From Opitutaceae bacterium (GTDB taxonomy: Bacteria; Verrucomicrobiota; Verrucomicrobiia; Opitutales; Opitutaceae): DNA of 64,000 nucleotides. The notes below the pieces were generated by a model. The model saw nothing but the letters and a program-made list of their open reading frames with translations, was not told the DNA's origin and made no database searches. This document shows, one piece after another, positions 33,971 through 41,640 of the stretch. Numbering within the stretch: the first letter of the stretch is position 1; the number at the start of each line of letters is the position of its first letter. Position numbers and translations under genes: made by a program. The stretch is from NCBI GenBank assembly GCA_016794785.1, contig JAEUHC010000011.1, positions 62,001 to 126,000 on the forward strand, written 5' to 3'.

Positions 33971-35565
33971 GAGACCGGGCTGTCATCGGTTAGCTGGAGA
34001 GTGAGCCGAAGGTCGGGGCCACACAGGATGCCCTCTGGAGAATGAAGTATGGCTAAAGTTGCGCGTGGCGCAGGAAGCTGGATTCGCACAAGCAGTCCCC
34101 CGTCGGCGGTGGTGGCTTCAGCGGTTGTGTCCTTGGGGCCGAGCTGAGCGAAGGCTTCGCCGATGGCATCGAGCAACACGTCGAAGCCGGGGGTATCTAA
34201 TTCGGGCAAGTCGGTCAGGGAGCAGGGAGTGCGTGAGGCGAGGGCGACCCGCGCGGCGCGCAAGTCACGACTCTCGGCTTCGGCACGAGCGCGGAGAGCG
34301 GCACGAGCAGCTGTGCGATCAATGATACCCGGCGCGGCACCGCGTGGCGCCGAGCGACCACGCCGCCACTGAGCGATGGTGATAATGTAGGGTGGACAAT
34401 CCTCCCATGCGGATCGTGTGGCATCGTCGAGGGCAGCCCATGCTTGGAGAGTGGTGGTGTTGACGCGTAAATGTCGGCACGACGTAAGCGCAAATGCTAC
34501 CCGCCACAGGCGGTGTAAATCATCGTTGGTGGGAGCGCTGGCAAACCAGCGAGCGAGGGTGATGAAATCGGTCGCACGGTCGGCGCGATTCGTGCGCTGG
34601 TCGTGCATGCGTCGCACGCGTTCGAGAAGGGCGGGGATGGCCGCCAACGCACGGGCGCGTAAGTTTTCAGCTTGGGCTGGATGACCGGAAATACCGATAA
34701 ACCAACCACGCAGGCCGATCCAGCGGGCCTGCCATTTCTCAAGAGTGCGTGTGCGCAATGCGACGGTGGGAGCGAGAACGTCCGTCAAATCGGCCAGAGA
34801 GGCTGCTCTTAGGAGTGGTTCGACACCAGCATCGTCAAGAATGCGTAGAGATTTACTGATTCGGAAAGTGGACTGAACGAGTTCCCGGACGAAGCGTTCG
34901 AGGTAGTTAAGAAGCTCTTCCTTTAACGCGATGAAAGCAGATTCTTCGACCGCAGGCCGGTCGAGTTCCCGCTGGAGATTTCCAACAAACATCTGAGCGC
35001 GCGCTACGAGGGTATCGAAGCGAGAAGCAAGATCGGAGAGAGCGCGGGCTGCCTTTGGCTCGTCGAGTTCTGATGAAGCGAGAAGACGAATGAGTTCGTC
35101 GAGAGTGTCGGCGATGTCGCGCAATGCCGAAGCGGAAAGTTCGCCGGGACGCTGCAGGCCTTCTTCGAAGAAGGCCAAGGCGCGTTCAGCCATGTCCCCG
35201 GCTTGGGTAAGCTGGTAGAGATATTTCGGGTGGAGGTATTCCTCGAGAGTGCGGGCGGAGACTACATCGCGCGTGGCACTCAGATTTCCCCAATCACGGA
35301 GGGCATCAAGACAGGCAATGACATCTGATTCACCGGCTATGTCCGGCGGCGAAGTTGGCAGGGCGGCAAGACGTGCTGCCACTTCGGAAGCGCGCAGAGC
35401 GATCTCGAAACGTTCTTTGGCGGCCACAAAGATTCGAAGAATCCCTCTGTAAGCGGTCGCTTTTGGAGCAGAGAGATGGAGGAAGACGCGATGAGATGAA
35501 GAATCAGCAGAGGTATAGATGACCTCGGAGGGAGCAGGCGGGGGCGCATTGGCAGGGTTATCCAC
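33967..35565 (-). CDS. jetA: Wadjet type I subunit JetA (TIGR02677-like, MukF-like kleisin)
   Basis: The 532-residue product is the kleisin that closes the SMC ring. It starts at a GTG at 35565. It shows the family opening ('ATAYRGILRIFVAAKERFEI', then 'LDALRDWGNLSATRDVVSAR') and the mid part 'YLHPKYLYQLTQAGDMAERA'. It lies 19 bp after the 48-residue ORF, so it is probably transcribed with the RloAB genes upstream. No stronger start is visible. Confidence 0.92.
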   Translation of the reverse strand: MDNPANAPPPAPSEVIYTSADSSSHRVFLHLSAPKATAYRGILRIFVAAKERFEIALRASEVAARLAALPTSPPDIAGESDVIACLDALRDWGNLSATRDVVSARTLEEYLHPKYLYQLTQAGDMAERALAFFEEGLQRPGELSASALRDIADTLDELIRLLASSELDEPKAARALSDLASRFDTLVARAQMFVGNLQRELDRPAVEESAFIALKEELLNYLERFVRELVQSTFRISKSLRILDDAGVEPLLRAASLADLTDVLAPTVALRTRTLEKWQARWIGLRGWFIGISGHPAQAENLRARALAAIPALLERVRRMHDQRTNRADRATDFITLARWFASAPTNDDLHRLWRVAFALTSCRHLRVNTTTLQAWAALDDATRSAWEDCPPYIITIAQWRRGRSAPRGAAPGIIDRTAARAALRARAEAESRDLRAARVALASRTPCSLTDLPELDTPGFDVLLDAIGEAFAQLGPKDTTAEATTADGGLLVRIQLPAPRATLAILHSPEGILCGPDLRLTLQLTDDSPVS

Positions 35566-35584
35566 GCTTGAATGAAGTTAGATT

Positions 35585-35731
35585 TCAAAAAAACGGTGGC
35601 GTCATGCGTGCCCACAGTTCCGCCATGCGCTTCTCGGAATACTCCATGCGCTGAACGTCGAATTCATCGAAGGGGAACGTGATGCGGAATAAATCGTGAC
35701 CATGAGAAATAAATACGGGGAGATGGAGCAT
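35585..35731 (-). CDS. 48-residue ORF joining RloB to Wadjet
   Basis: An ATG at 35731, 6 bp after the RloB stop, opens a frame that ends at 35585, 19 bp before the JetA start. The product begins 'MLHLPVFISHGHDLFRITFP' and continues 'FDEFDVQRMEYSEKRMAELW' before 'ARMTPPFF'. It reads like real protein (helical acidic/aromatic region). I do not recognise it. It may be an independent small protein, or the C-terminal remnant of a larger gene that has been joined to this operon. Confidence 0.55.
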   Translation of the reverse strand: MLHLPVFISHGHDLFRITFPFDEFDVQRMEYSEKRMAELWARMTPPFF

Positions 35732-35737
35732 TGCCGC

Positions 35738-36391
35738 TCAAGTGCGGCCTCCGAGTTCGACCAACTCGTTGAGAAATGTCACGAGATCGGCCACGTTGGT
35801 CGACGGATTGCAGGTCTCGGGATTGCACCCGCCCGCGAGTTCGGCCCAATGGCGGGCGAGCCCAGCGGAAAAACGAAACGCGTCGCCTTGGCGGTCCTTC
35901 AATTTTTCATACAGGGTCCGGTCGTTCTTACGGTAAGCGACGCCCAGCTTTGCCTTGAGGCGTGCAGCATATTTCGCCCGGGGCAATGCCGTGGTGATGA
36001 GATCGAAGTGGAGGAGATACCACAGCTCAAAGGCCTCGTTCGTCCAGATCGCGTGGATGCCGTGCTTTGCGGCGCGTTGAAAAGCTTGGTTGAAATTCCC
36101 TGCGGGGAAATCGTCCCGGTCGAATACACAGTAAACTTCGTTGAAGGGCTCGCCGGCTTTTTCCGCTGCCGTTTTCAGGCGAACCGCTTCTTTGATGAGC
36201 GTGTCCGTGTTGTAGCCAGTGCCGACGGTTTCAACGCGAATGCGCCGCCGGTCGATCGGGAAGGCTTTGAAGTAATCGCAGCTGCTCTTTTCGTCTTCGC
36301 AGAGAATCAGCACCCGGCGCAGCGGCCTGAACGCCGCGCGCCGGGTCGATTCGTTCCGGGGAGCCCAAGGGCGTCGATTATTCCGTGGCAT
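35738..36391 (-). CDS. rloB: RloB-like (AbiLii-like) TOPRIM-type protein
   Basis: The 217-residue product belongs to the RloB family, which accompanies an AAA ATPase in restriction-linked and abortive-infection loci. TOPRIM-like residues appear in 'RRVLILCEDEKSSCDYFKAF' (Glu) and 'VYCVFDRDDFPAGNFNQAF' (Asp-x-Asp). The ATG at 36391 overlaps the ATPase gene stop by 14 bp, so the two are coupled. Nuclease activity is inferred from the fold only. Confidence 0.8.
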   Translation of the reverse strand: MPRNNRRPWAPRNESTRRAAFRPLRRVLILCEDEKSSCDYFKAFPIDRRRIRVETVGTGYNTDTLIKEAVRLKTAAEKAGEPFNEVYCVFDRDDFPAGNFNQAFQRAAKHGIHAIWTNEAFELWYLLHFDLITTALPRAKYAARLKAKLGVAYRKNDRTLYEKLKDRQGDAFRFSAGLARHWAELAGGCNPETCNPSTNVADLVTFLNELVELGGRT

Positions 36392-37655
36392 GGAGGAGGG
36401 TCTCTCGCATATCGCCGATGTGCGGCACGCCCCCGAACTGGCCGAGCAGATATTCCTTTCCGATCTTCGCCTCCTTGCGAATTTTGAAATCGGTAAGCGG
36501 GTAGAGGGAGGAAGCACCTTGCGGATCTTTCTCCACAAACCAGACTTGGTCGCGTCGCACTGTGCGGGCGTCGAGCAATCCGGCATCGTGAGTCGCGAAC
36601 ACCAACTGGGCATTCTTGCGATTGGCAGAGCTGTTGAACAATCCGACAAGGGCCTTGGTCAGCCGGGGATGCAGCCTCGCTTCAAGTTCATCGACCAGTA
36701 GCACAGAACCTTCGCTCAAAGTATCCAAAAAAGGGCCGAGCAATCCGAGATATTTGGCCGTGCCCGCCGACTCGTCCATCGCGAGATCGAACTCAACCAG
36801 CCCCTCCATGGGTTTATCTCCGTCGAATTTGCGATGGAAGGTTTTCAGTTCAAATGCCTGCTCGGCCGCTTTGAGAAATTGGGCCCGCAATGATTTGGGC
36901 AGGTTGGGTGGTATGATGGCCGATAGTTTCTCCGGTGAAACTTGCCGGGAGCGCAGATCCTCAATCCCCACATCTGCCTTGTGCATCAGCTCGACGATCT
37001 GCTGGCGCATCGTGTCGTTGCGCAGCAATTCGGCGGTGAAGCCGATGTAGCCGTCGTCGTTCAAGCCTGAGATGGCGCGGAAGTGATCGAACCAGACAAC
37101 CACTTCGCCGGCGATCCGGCCGTTAAACTGCGCGACGACCGAAAGGAACAAGGCATTCGGACGAGTGCGTTCCTCCAAGCCATTGCCCTCGCGAAACTCT
37201 GCGCCAGGGGTGATAGTCTCCCCGTCGCGCGTAAAGAGAGTGGTCTCCCGGGTGGAATCGGCGCGCGAGAGCAGCCACTCGGTGCGGACCCGTTCGGCGT
37301 CAGCTTCAAATCCGTAGCGATAGCGGGTTTGCCCGACCACGAACATGACTTCGAAGAATGACGGAGCGGACTCCGTCTTGGTGTTCAGACGAAAGGGCGA
37401 AACGGGGATTTTCTCTCCCGCTTGGCCTTCCTTCGACGAACCGAGAACCCACTGGCGCATGTGCCGCATCGCCATCATCAGATTCGATTTTCCCCCGGCA
37501 TTGGGGCCGTAAATGGCGGCAGTCTTCAATAACCGGTAACCGCCGACATGTCCGACGTTGTCGTCCTCCAGCCACTTGTCGGTCGCAGCCTGCAAAGACA
37601 GCGTGTATTTTTCACGGAAGGAGCGAAAATTCGCCACGGTGAATTCGATTAGCAT
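36378..37655 (-). CDS. rloA: AAA ATPase (RloA / AbiLi-like)
   Basis: The 425-residue product is an ABC-type AAA_15 ATPase: 'FTVANFRSFREKYTLSL' at the N-terminus, Walker A 'IYGPNAGGKSNLMMAM', Walker B 'SVLLVDELEARLHPRLTKA', and a late 'LVFATHDAGLLDARTVRRDQ' switch. ATG at 37655. With RloB downstream it forms the two-gene unit seen in AbiL-like phage defence. It is the promoter-proximal gene of the minus-strand run that continues through Wadjet. Confidence 0.85.
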   Translation of the reverse strand: MLIEFTVANFRSFREKYTLSLQAATDKWLEDDNVGHVGGYRLLKTAAIYGPNAGGKSNLMMAMRHMRQWVLGSSKEGQAGEKIPVSPFRLNTKTESAPSFFEVMFVVGQTRYRYGFEADAERVRTEWLLSRADSTRETTLFTRDGETITPGAEFREGNGLEERTRPNALFLSVVAQFNGRIAGEVVVWFDHFRAISGLNDDGYIGFTAELLRNDTMRQQIVELMHKADVGIEDLRSRQVSPEKLSAIIPPNLPKSLRAQFLKAAEQAFELKTFHRKFDGDKPMEGLVEFDLAMDESAGTAKYLGLLGPFLDTLSEGSVLLVDELEARLHPRLTKALVGLFNSSANRKNAQLVFATHDAGLLDARTVRRDQVWFVEKDPQGASSLYPLTDFKIRKEAKIGKEYLLGQFGGVPHIGDMRETLLHATE

Positions 37656-37866
37656 AGGAGAAAGAGACGTTCGAATTAGCTATTGGTGCATAAAATGAGC
37701 AAAAATCAGTAATTCGCAAGGTGAATGGCGCTTGAAAGCGTCAAATAATGCGTGATTGTTGCGTGGCCGGGGCTTCCGAAACCAAGGTTGCTGAGGCCGT
37801 AAACATCCACGCCGCAGCGGCAGACTGCGCATTAACCCCACCTCCGTGCCCCACGGACGTCCTCCC
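37656..37866. promoter_or_regulatory. Divergent promoter region between RloAB/Wadjet and Gabija
   Basis: A 211-bp gap separates the ATG of the AAA ATPase (minus) from the ATG of gajA (plus). It is AT-rich near 37675-37760, unlike its surroundings, with an imperfect inverted repeat 'gcgcttgaaagcgtc' near 37728. One region should therefore drive two defence transcripts; specific promoter elements cannot be assigned by eye. Confidence 0.5.
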
Positions 37867-39693
37867 ATGAAACACCCTTATCTCAGTCGCATTGAAATTC
37901 GTAATTTTCGCAATTTCCGGGAGCTGACCGTAGATTTGGAGCCGACGGCGATCTTCGTCGGCCAGAACAAAGCGGGAAAGAGTAATCTGATTGAGGCGTT
38001 GCGACTGATTTTCGATCCGGCGTTGCCAGAATCCGCTCGGCGGCTGCGGCCTGAGGATTTTTGGGACGGCCTTGAAGCTCCGTTTGCCGGCGCGGTGATT
38101 GAAGTGAAGGCTTTCATTCGCAACCTCGAAGAAAACCCGCGGGCCCAAGCGCTGTTGGCCGATTGCATCGTCGCGCCAGTCCCGTTGACCGCGGCGGTGA
38201 CCTATCAATTTCGCCCTTCCGACAAAATCGAAGATGGCGATGCCGCCGATCTTGGCGAAGACGACTACGATTTCGTGGTCTTCGGCGGCACCGACGCAAG
38301 CAACGTCATCGGTCACGATCTGCGCAAATGGCTCGCCCTCGTCGTGCTCCCCGCGCTGCGCGATGCGCAGACCGATCTGCAAACCTGGCGCCGCTCTCCT
38401 CTCCGACCGCTCTTGGAGAGGGTTCGGAAACAAATACCGGATGAGGTGCTCGAAACGGTGCGTGACGAACTCGACGAGGCCAAGGCAACTCTCTTGAAGT
38501 CAGCTCCGGTCAAAGGGCTTGTAAAATCGATCAACGAGCGGCTGGGACTCCTCTCCGGACCCGTCCAAGCGGCGAAAACGGACTTGGATTTTGCGGCCAG
38601 CGAACCGGACCAACTGATGCGCTCCCTTCGCGTCTTTTTTCAGGAACGAACGACGAAGCCACTGACAGACGCCAGCCTCGGCACTGCAAATCTCCTTTTC
38701 CTTGCCCTGCTTGTCCAAGACTTGGACATGAAACGGGACGCCAACGAGGTCGTCAGCACGATCATGGCGATCGAGGAACCGGAGGCACATTTGCATCCGC
38801 AACTGCAACGCCTGCTCTTCCGATATTTCCTCGGGCGAGAACATCCGATTCTTCTGACGACGCACTCGCCGAATATCGCGAGCGTTGCGCCGCTTCTGAG
38901 CACGGTTCTCCTGCGGAACACGGGAGACGAATCGGAAGCCTTCACCGCGCGCCAGGTAGGCTTTACGCCGGAAGAGGTCGCGGACCTGCAGCGCTATTTG
39001 GACGTGACGCGGGCGGAAATCCTCTTCGCACGGGGCGTCATCTTAGTTGAAGGAATTGCGGAGCAATTCCTGGTGACGGCCTTCGCCGAGCGTTACCTCA
39101 AGGCGGAAGGACTTGGCGATTCCCTCGATGACTTCGGCATTTCCGTCTGCGCCGTCGGCGGGACGGATTTTCGGCCGTATTGGCGGATGCTTTCCGCAAA
39201 CGGCTTTTCGATTCCCACGGTGGTGATCACCGATGGCGACCCGCGCACCGTGGACGGTAAGGTGCAGTGGTGGGGCATCGCGAGGGCCAAAGCGCTCGTC
39301 AACGACGGGCCGGTGACCAAGGCTGTTGATAAGCGCGTCGAAGCGGGAGACGTGACGGGTGGCCTCGCGATACTGGGAAAGCATCACGTTTTTGTGGGGC
39401 AGAGCACGCTTGAGTTGGACCTCCTCGCGACGATGAGCGCGGAATTGAAGTTGGCTTATGCCGATCTCCGGCCATCGCCGTTGATGCGGACGAGGTTCAA
39501 TGCCGCCGCCGACAAGTCACCGGGCGACAAGCCGGCGGCAGTCGATTTTATCGACCGAATCGAGAGCATCGGCAAGGGCCGCTTTGCCCAACGCCTAGCC
39601 GAAAAGATCGGCCAGCGCGCCGCTCCCGCGTATATCGGCGGAGCCATCGAACGCATCGTCTCGCTCGTGCATGAACCTGACGACGGAATTTGA
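37867..39693 (+). CDS. gajA: Gabija nuclease GajA (OLD-family ATPase plus TOPRIM)
   Basis: The 608-residue product has an N-terminal ABC-type ATPase ('FVGQNKAGKSNLIEALRLIF'), Walker B in 'IMAIEEPEAHLHPQLQRLL', and a C-terminal TOPRIM ('GVILVEGIAEQFLVTAFAE' and 'VVITDGDPRTVDG'), the OLD-family plan. GajA cuts DNA when cellular nucleotides fall, as in phage infection. The ATG at 37867 is used, though a GTG at 37846 would add seven residues. It overlaps gajB by 23 bp. Confidence 0.92.
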   Translation: MKHPYLSRIEIRNFRNFRELTVDLEPTAIFVGQNKAGKSNLIEALRLIFDPALPESARRLRPEDFWDGLEAPFAGAVIEVKAFIRNLEENPRAQALLADCIVAPVPLTAAVTYQFRPSDKIEDGDAADLGEDDYDFVVFGGTDASNVIGHDLRKWLALVVLPALRDAQTDLQTWRRSPLRPLLERVRKQIPDEVLETVRDELDEAKATLLKSAPVKGLVKSINERLGLLSGPVQAAKTDLDFAASEPDQLMRSLRVFFQERTTKPLTDASLGTANLLFLALLVQDLDMKRDANEVVSTIMAIEEPEAHLHPQLQRLLFRYFLGREHPILLTTHSPNIASVAPLLSTVLLRNTGDESEAFTARQVGFTPEEVADLQRYLDVTRAEILFARGVILVEGIAEQFLVTAFAERYLKAEGLGDSLDDFGISVCAVGGTDFRPYWRMLSANGFSIPTVVITDGDPRTVDGKVQWWGIARAKALVNDGPVTKAVDKRVEAGDVTGGLAILGKHHVFVGQSTLELDLLATMSAELKLAYADLRPSPLMRTRFNAAADKSPGDKPAAVDFIDRIESIGKGRFAQRLAEKIGQRAAPAYIGGAIERIVSLVHEPDDGI

Positions 39694-41479
39694 GCGCCTC
39701 AATGAGGAACAAAAGACGGCGGTGCGTTCCTCCGGAAACACCGTTGTGCTCGCCGGTCCCGGGAGCGGAAAGACCGCGACGCTAGTGGTTAAACTCGCCC
39801 ACTTGCTGGCCGATAAAATCCAGCCGCCGTCCGGCGTCGCGTGCATCACATATAACAACGATGCCGTCGGAGAGTTCCGCCGTCGGTTGGCGGAGCTAGG
39901 CGTCACACCGCGTCGAAGCGTATTTCTAGGCACCGTCCACAGCTTCTGCCTCAACTGCATTTTGCGCCCTTATGCACGTCTCGTAGATCCTAGATTCAAA
40001 GACGGCGTGGTGGTGGCGAACAAAGAGCAGACGGACCAAGCGCTGACCGATGCAGTGGAGGAATACATGCCCGGTTCCAATCCGCGGTGGCTCGAATCGT
40101 TGGTTACGAAAGTTCGCCGCGCCCGCGCGTGCGGCGAAGACCTTTCGGGATTTGCGGAGAAAGATCCGTTACTTGCGCAGGATTACGAAGACCGCCTGCT
40201 GCAGGCAGGACTGATCGACTTCGAGGGCATGGTGGTTTCCTCGCTCGAATTGATTCGGACTCACTCGTGGGTTCGGGACTTGTTAGTCGCGCGATTTCCG
40301 TGGCTGCTGGTGGACGAGTATCAGGATTTGGGCGGCCCCCTGCACCTCATTGTCACTCATCTGGCAGAACACGCTGGTATTCGCATTTTCGCGGTCGGCG
40401 ATCCCGATCAAACGATCTATGATTTTACCGGCGCGAATCCCAAGTATCTGAATGCACTCCGGACGCGTGAGGATTTCGAGGAAGTCAGATTGAAATTCAA
40501 CTACCGCAGCGGCCAGCGTTTGATCGACGCGAGTCAGGCGGCGCTGGCACCGGCTCAACCGCGCGGCTACGTCGCGCATCCCAGCCAAAAAAAACCCGGG
40601 GAAGTTTTCCTGACGATGTGCTCCGGCACCAATGCCGACTATGCCGCCAAAGTAGTGACGGCGGTCCGCGCCGCGATCGAGGCTGGCGAGCCGCTTCATG
40701 AAATTGCCGTCCTCTACCGTTCGGTTAGCCCGATGCTGGACGTAATCCGCGCCGCTTTCGTGCATCATAATATTCCCTTCGTTTGGGAACGTGACGAACG
40801 CTTTCCCGGAGGTCCACTCGTGCGCTGGCTACAGCAAGCTGCTGCGTGGTCAGTCGCTCCCGCTGATTTGCGATCTTCATTCCGTCCGCTGCTGCGAGAA
40901 TTCATGGCTTGGGCCGGCGGGGAAGCCAGCGGCGGGCAAATCGACGGTTTGAAGCGGCGCGCCGAGTTGCACGGATTTCTCTCGATGCCGGTGCCCGTGA
41001 ATATGCGTTTGCGTGACTGGCTTGAGACTATCGACGGAACCATGGGGCTCCAGCACATGTTACGCACCAGGCCGGAGGCGGCGCAGGACAAAGCGGACTT
41101 GAAGACGCTGATCGAAGCGACGAATTCCGGCGTCCTTCGGGATACAACACTGCTTGCATTTGCAGGCCCCGGGCAGGTTACGGACAAAATCGTGGTGACG
41201 ACGTTGCACGGAAGCAAAGGCCGTCAGTTTGGCGTCGTGATCATTCCGGGCTGCGCCGAAGGCGTCTTGCCGGCGTGGTCGTGGAACCCACGTGCGCGCA
41301 CTTGGGATAAACCGTCGACCTTCCAATTGAGCGAAGCTCGCCGCCTTTTCTATGTGGGTGTGACGAGGGCACGGCGCGCCGTGCATTTGATTCATGCGAA
41401 TGCGTTCGAGAATCGCTATGGACTGGTGCGTCTCGGCATCTCGAGGTTTGTAACTGAAATTAAAACACGGCTGGGTTGA
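39671..41479 (+). CDS. gajB: Gabija helicase GajB (UvrD-like)
   Basis: The 602-residue product is a superfamily 1 helicase with Walker A 'VLAGPGSGKTATLV', the DExx motif 'LLVDEYQDLGG', 'GDPDQTIYDFTGA', 'TTLHGSKGRQFGVVIIPG' and 'FYVGVTRARRAVHLIHA'. It is somewhat longer than the roughly 500-residue reference GajB. It starts inside gajA (ATG at 39671), so expression is coupled. Together they sense termini or nucleotide loss and stop phage replication. Confidence 0.92.
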   Translation: MNLTTEFERLNEEQKTAVRSSGNTVVLAGPGSGKTATLVVKLAHLLADKIQPPSGVACITYNNDAVGEFRRRLAELGVTPRRSVFLGTVHSFCLNCILRPYARLVDPRFKDGVVVANKEQTDQALTDAVEEYMPGSNPRWLESLVTKVRRARACGEDLSGFAEKDPLLAQDYEDRLLQAGLIDFEGMVVSSLELIRTHSWVRDLLVARFPWLLVDEYQDLGGPLHLIVTHLAEHAGIRIFAVGDPDQTIYDFTGANPKYLNALRTREDFEEVRLKFNYRSGQRLIDASQAALAPAQPRGYVAHPSQKKPGEVFLTMCSGTNADYAAKVVTAVRAAIEAGEPLHEIAVLYRSVSPMLDVIRAAFVHHNIPFVWERDERFPGGPLVRWLQQAAAWSVAPADLRSSFRPLLREFMAWAGGEASGGQIDGLKRRAELHGFLSMPVPVNMRLRDWLETIDGTMGLQHMLRTRPEAAQDKADLKTLIEATNSGVLRDTTLLAFAGPGQVTDKIVVTTLHGSKGRQFGVVIIPGCAEGVLPAWSWNPRARTWDKPSTFQLSEARRLFYVGVTRARRAVHLIHANAFENRYGLVRLGISRFVTEIKTRLG

Positions 41480-41640
41480 GCGCGGACCGCATTTAGATCG
41501 ATGCCGCCTTGACGGTGCGAAGTGTGCGCAAGCTCAGATCTTGTGCTGTGATCGGATCCGTTTGTCCCCCCCCTTGATGGGCGGTTCGGAGAATTTGAAC
41601 GATTTGTAGGCGCACGGTAAACTTCGACCTCAAAGCTTGT

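Noticed and set aside
36378..37655. Reading the AAA ATPase as PtuA of a Septu system
   Set aside because: The partner is an RloB-type protein with TOPRIM-like residues, not an HNH nuclease.
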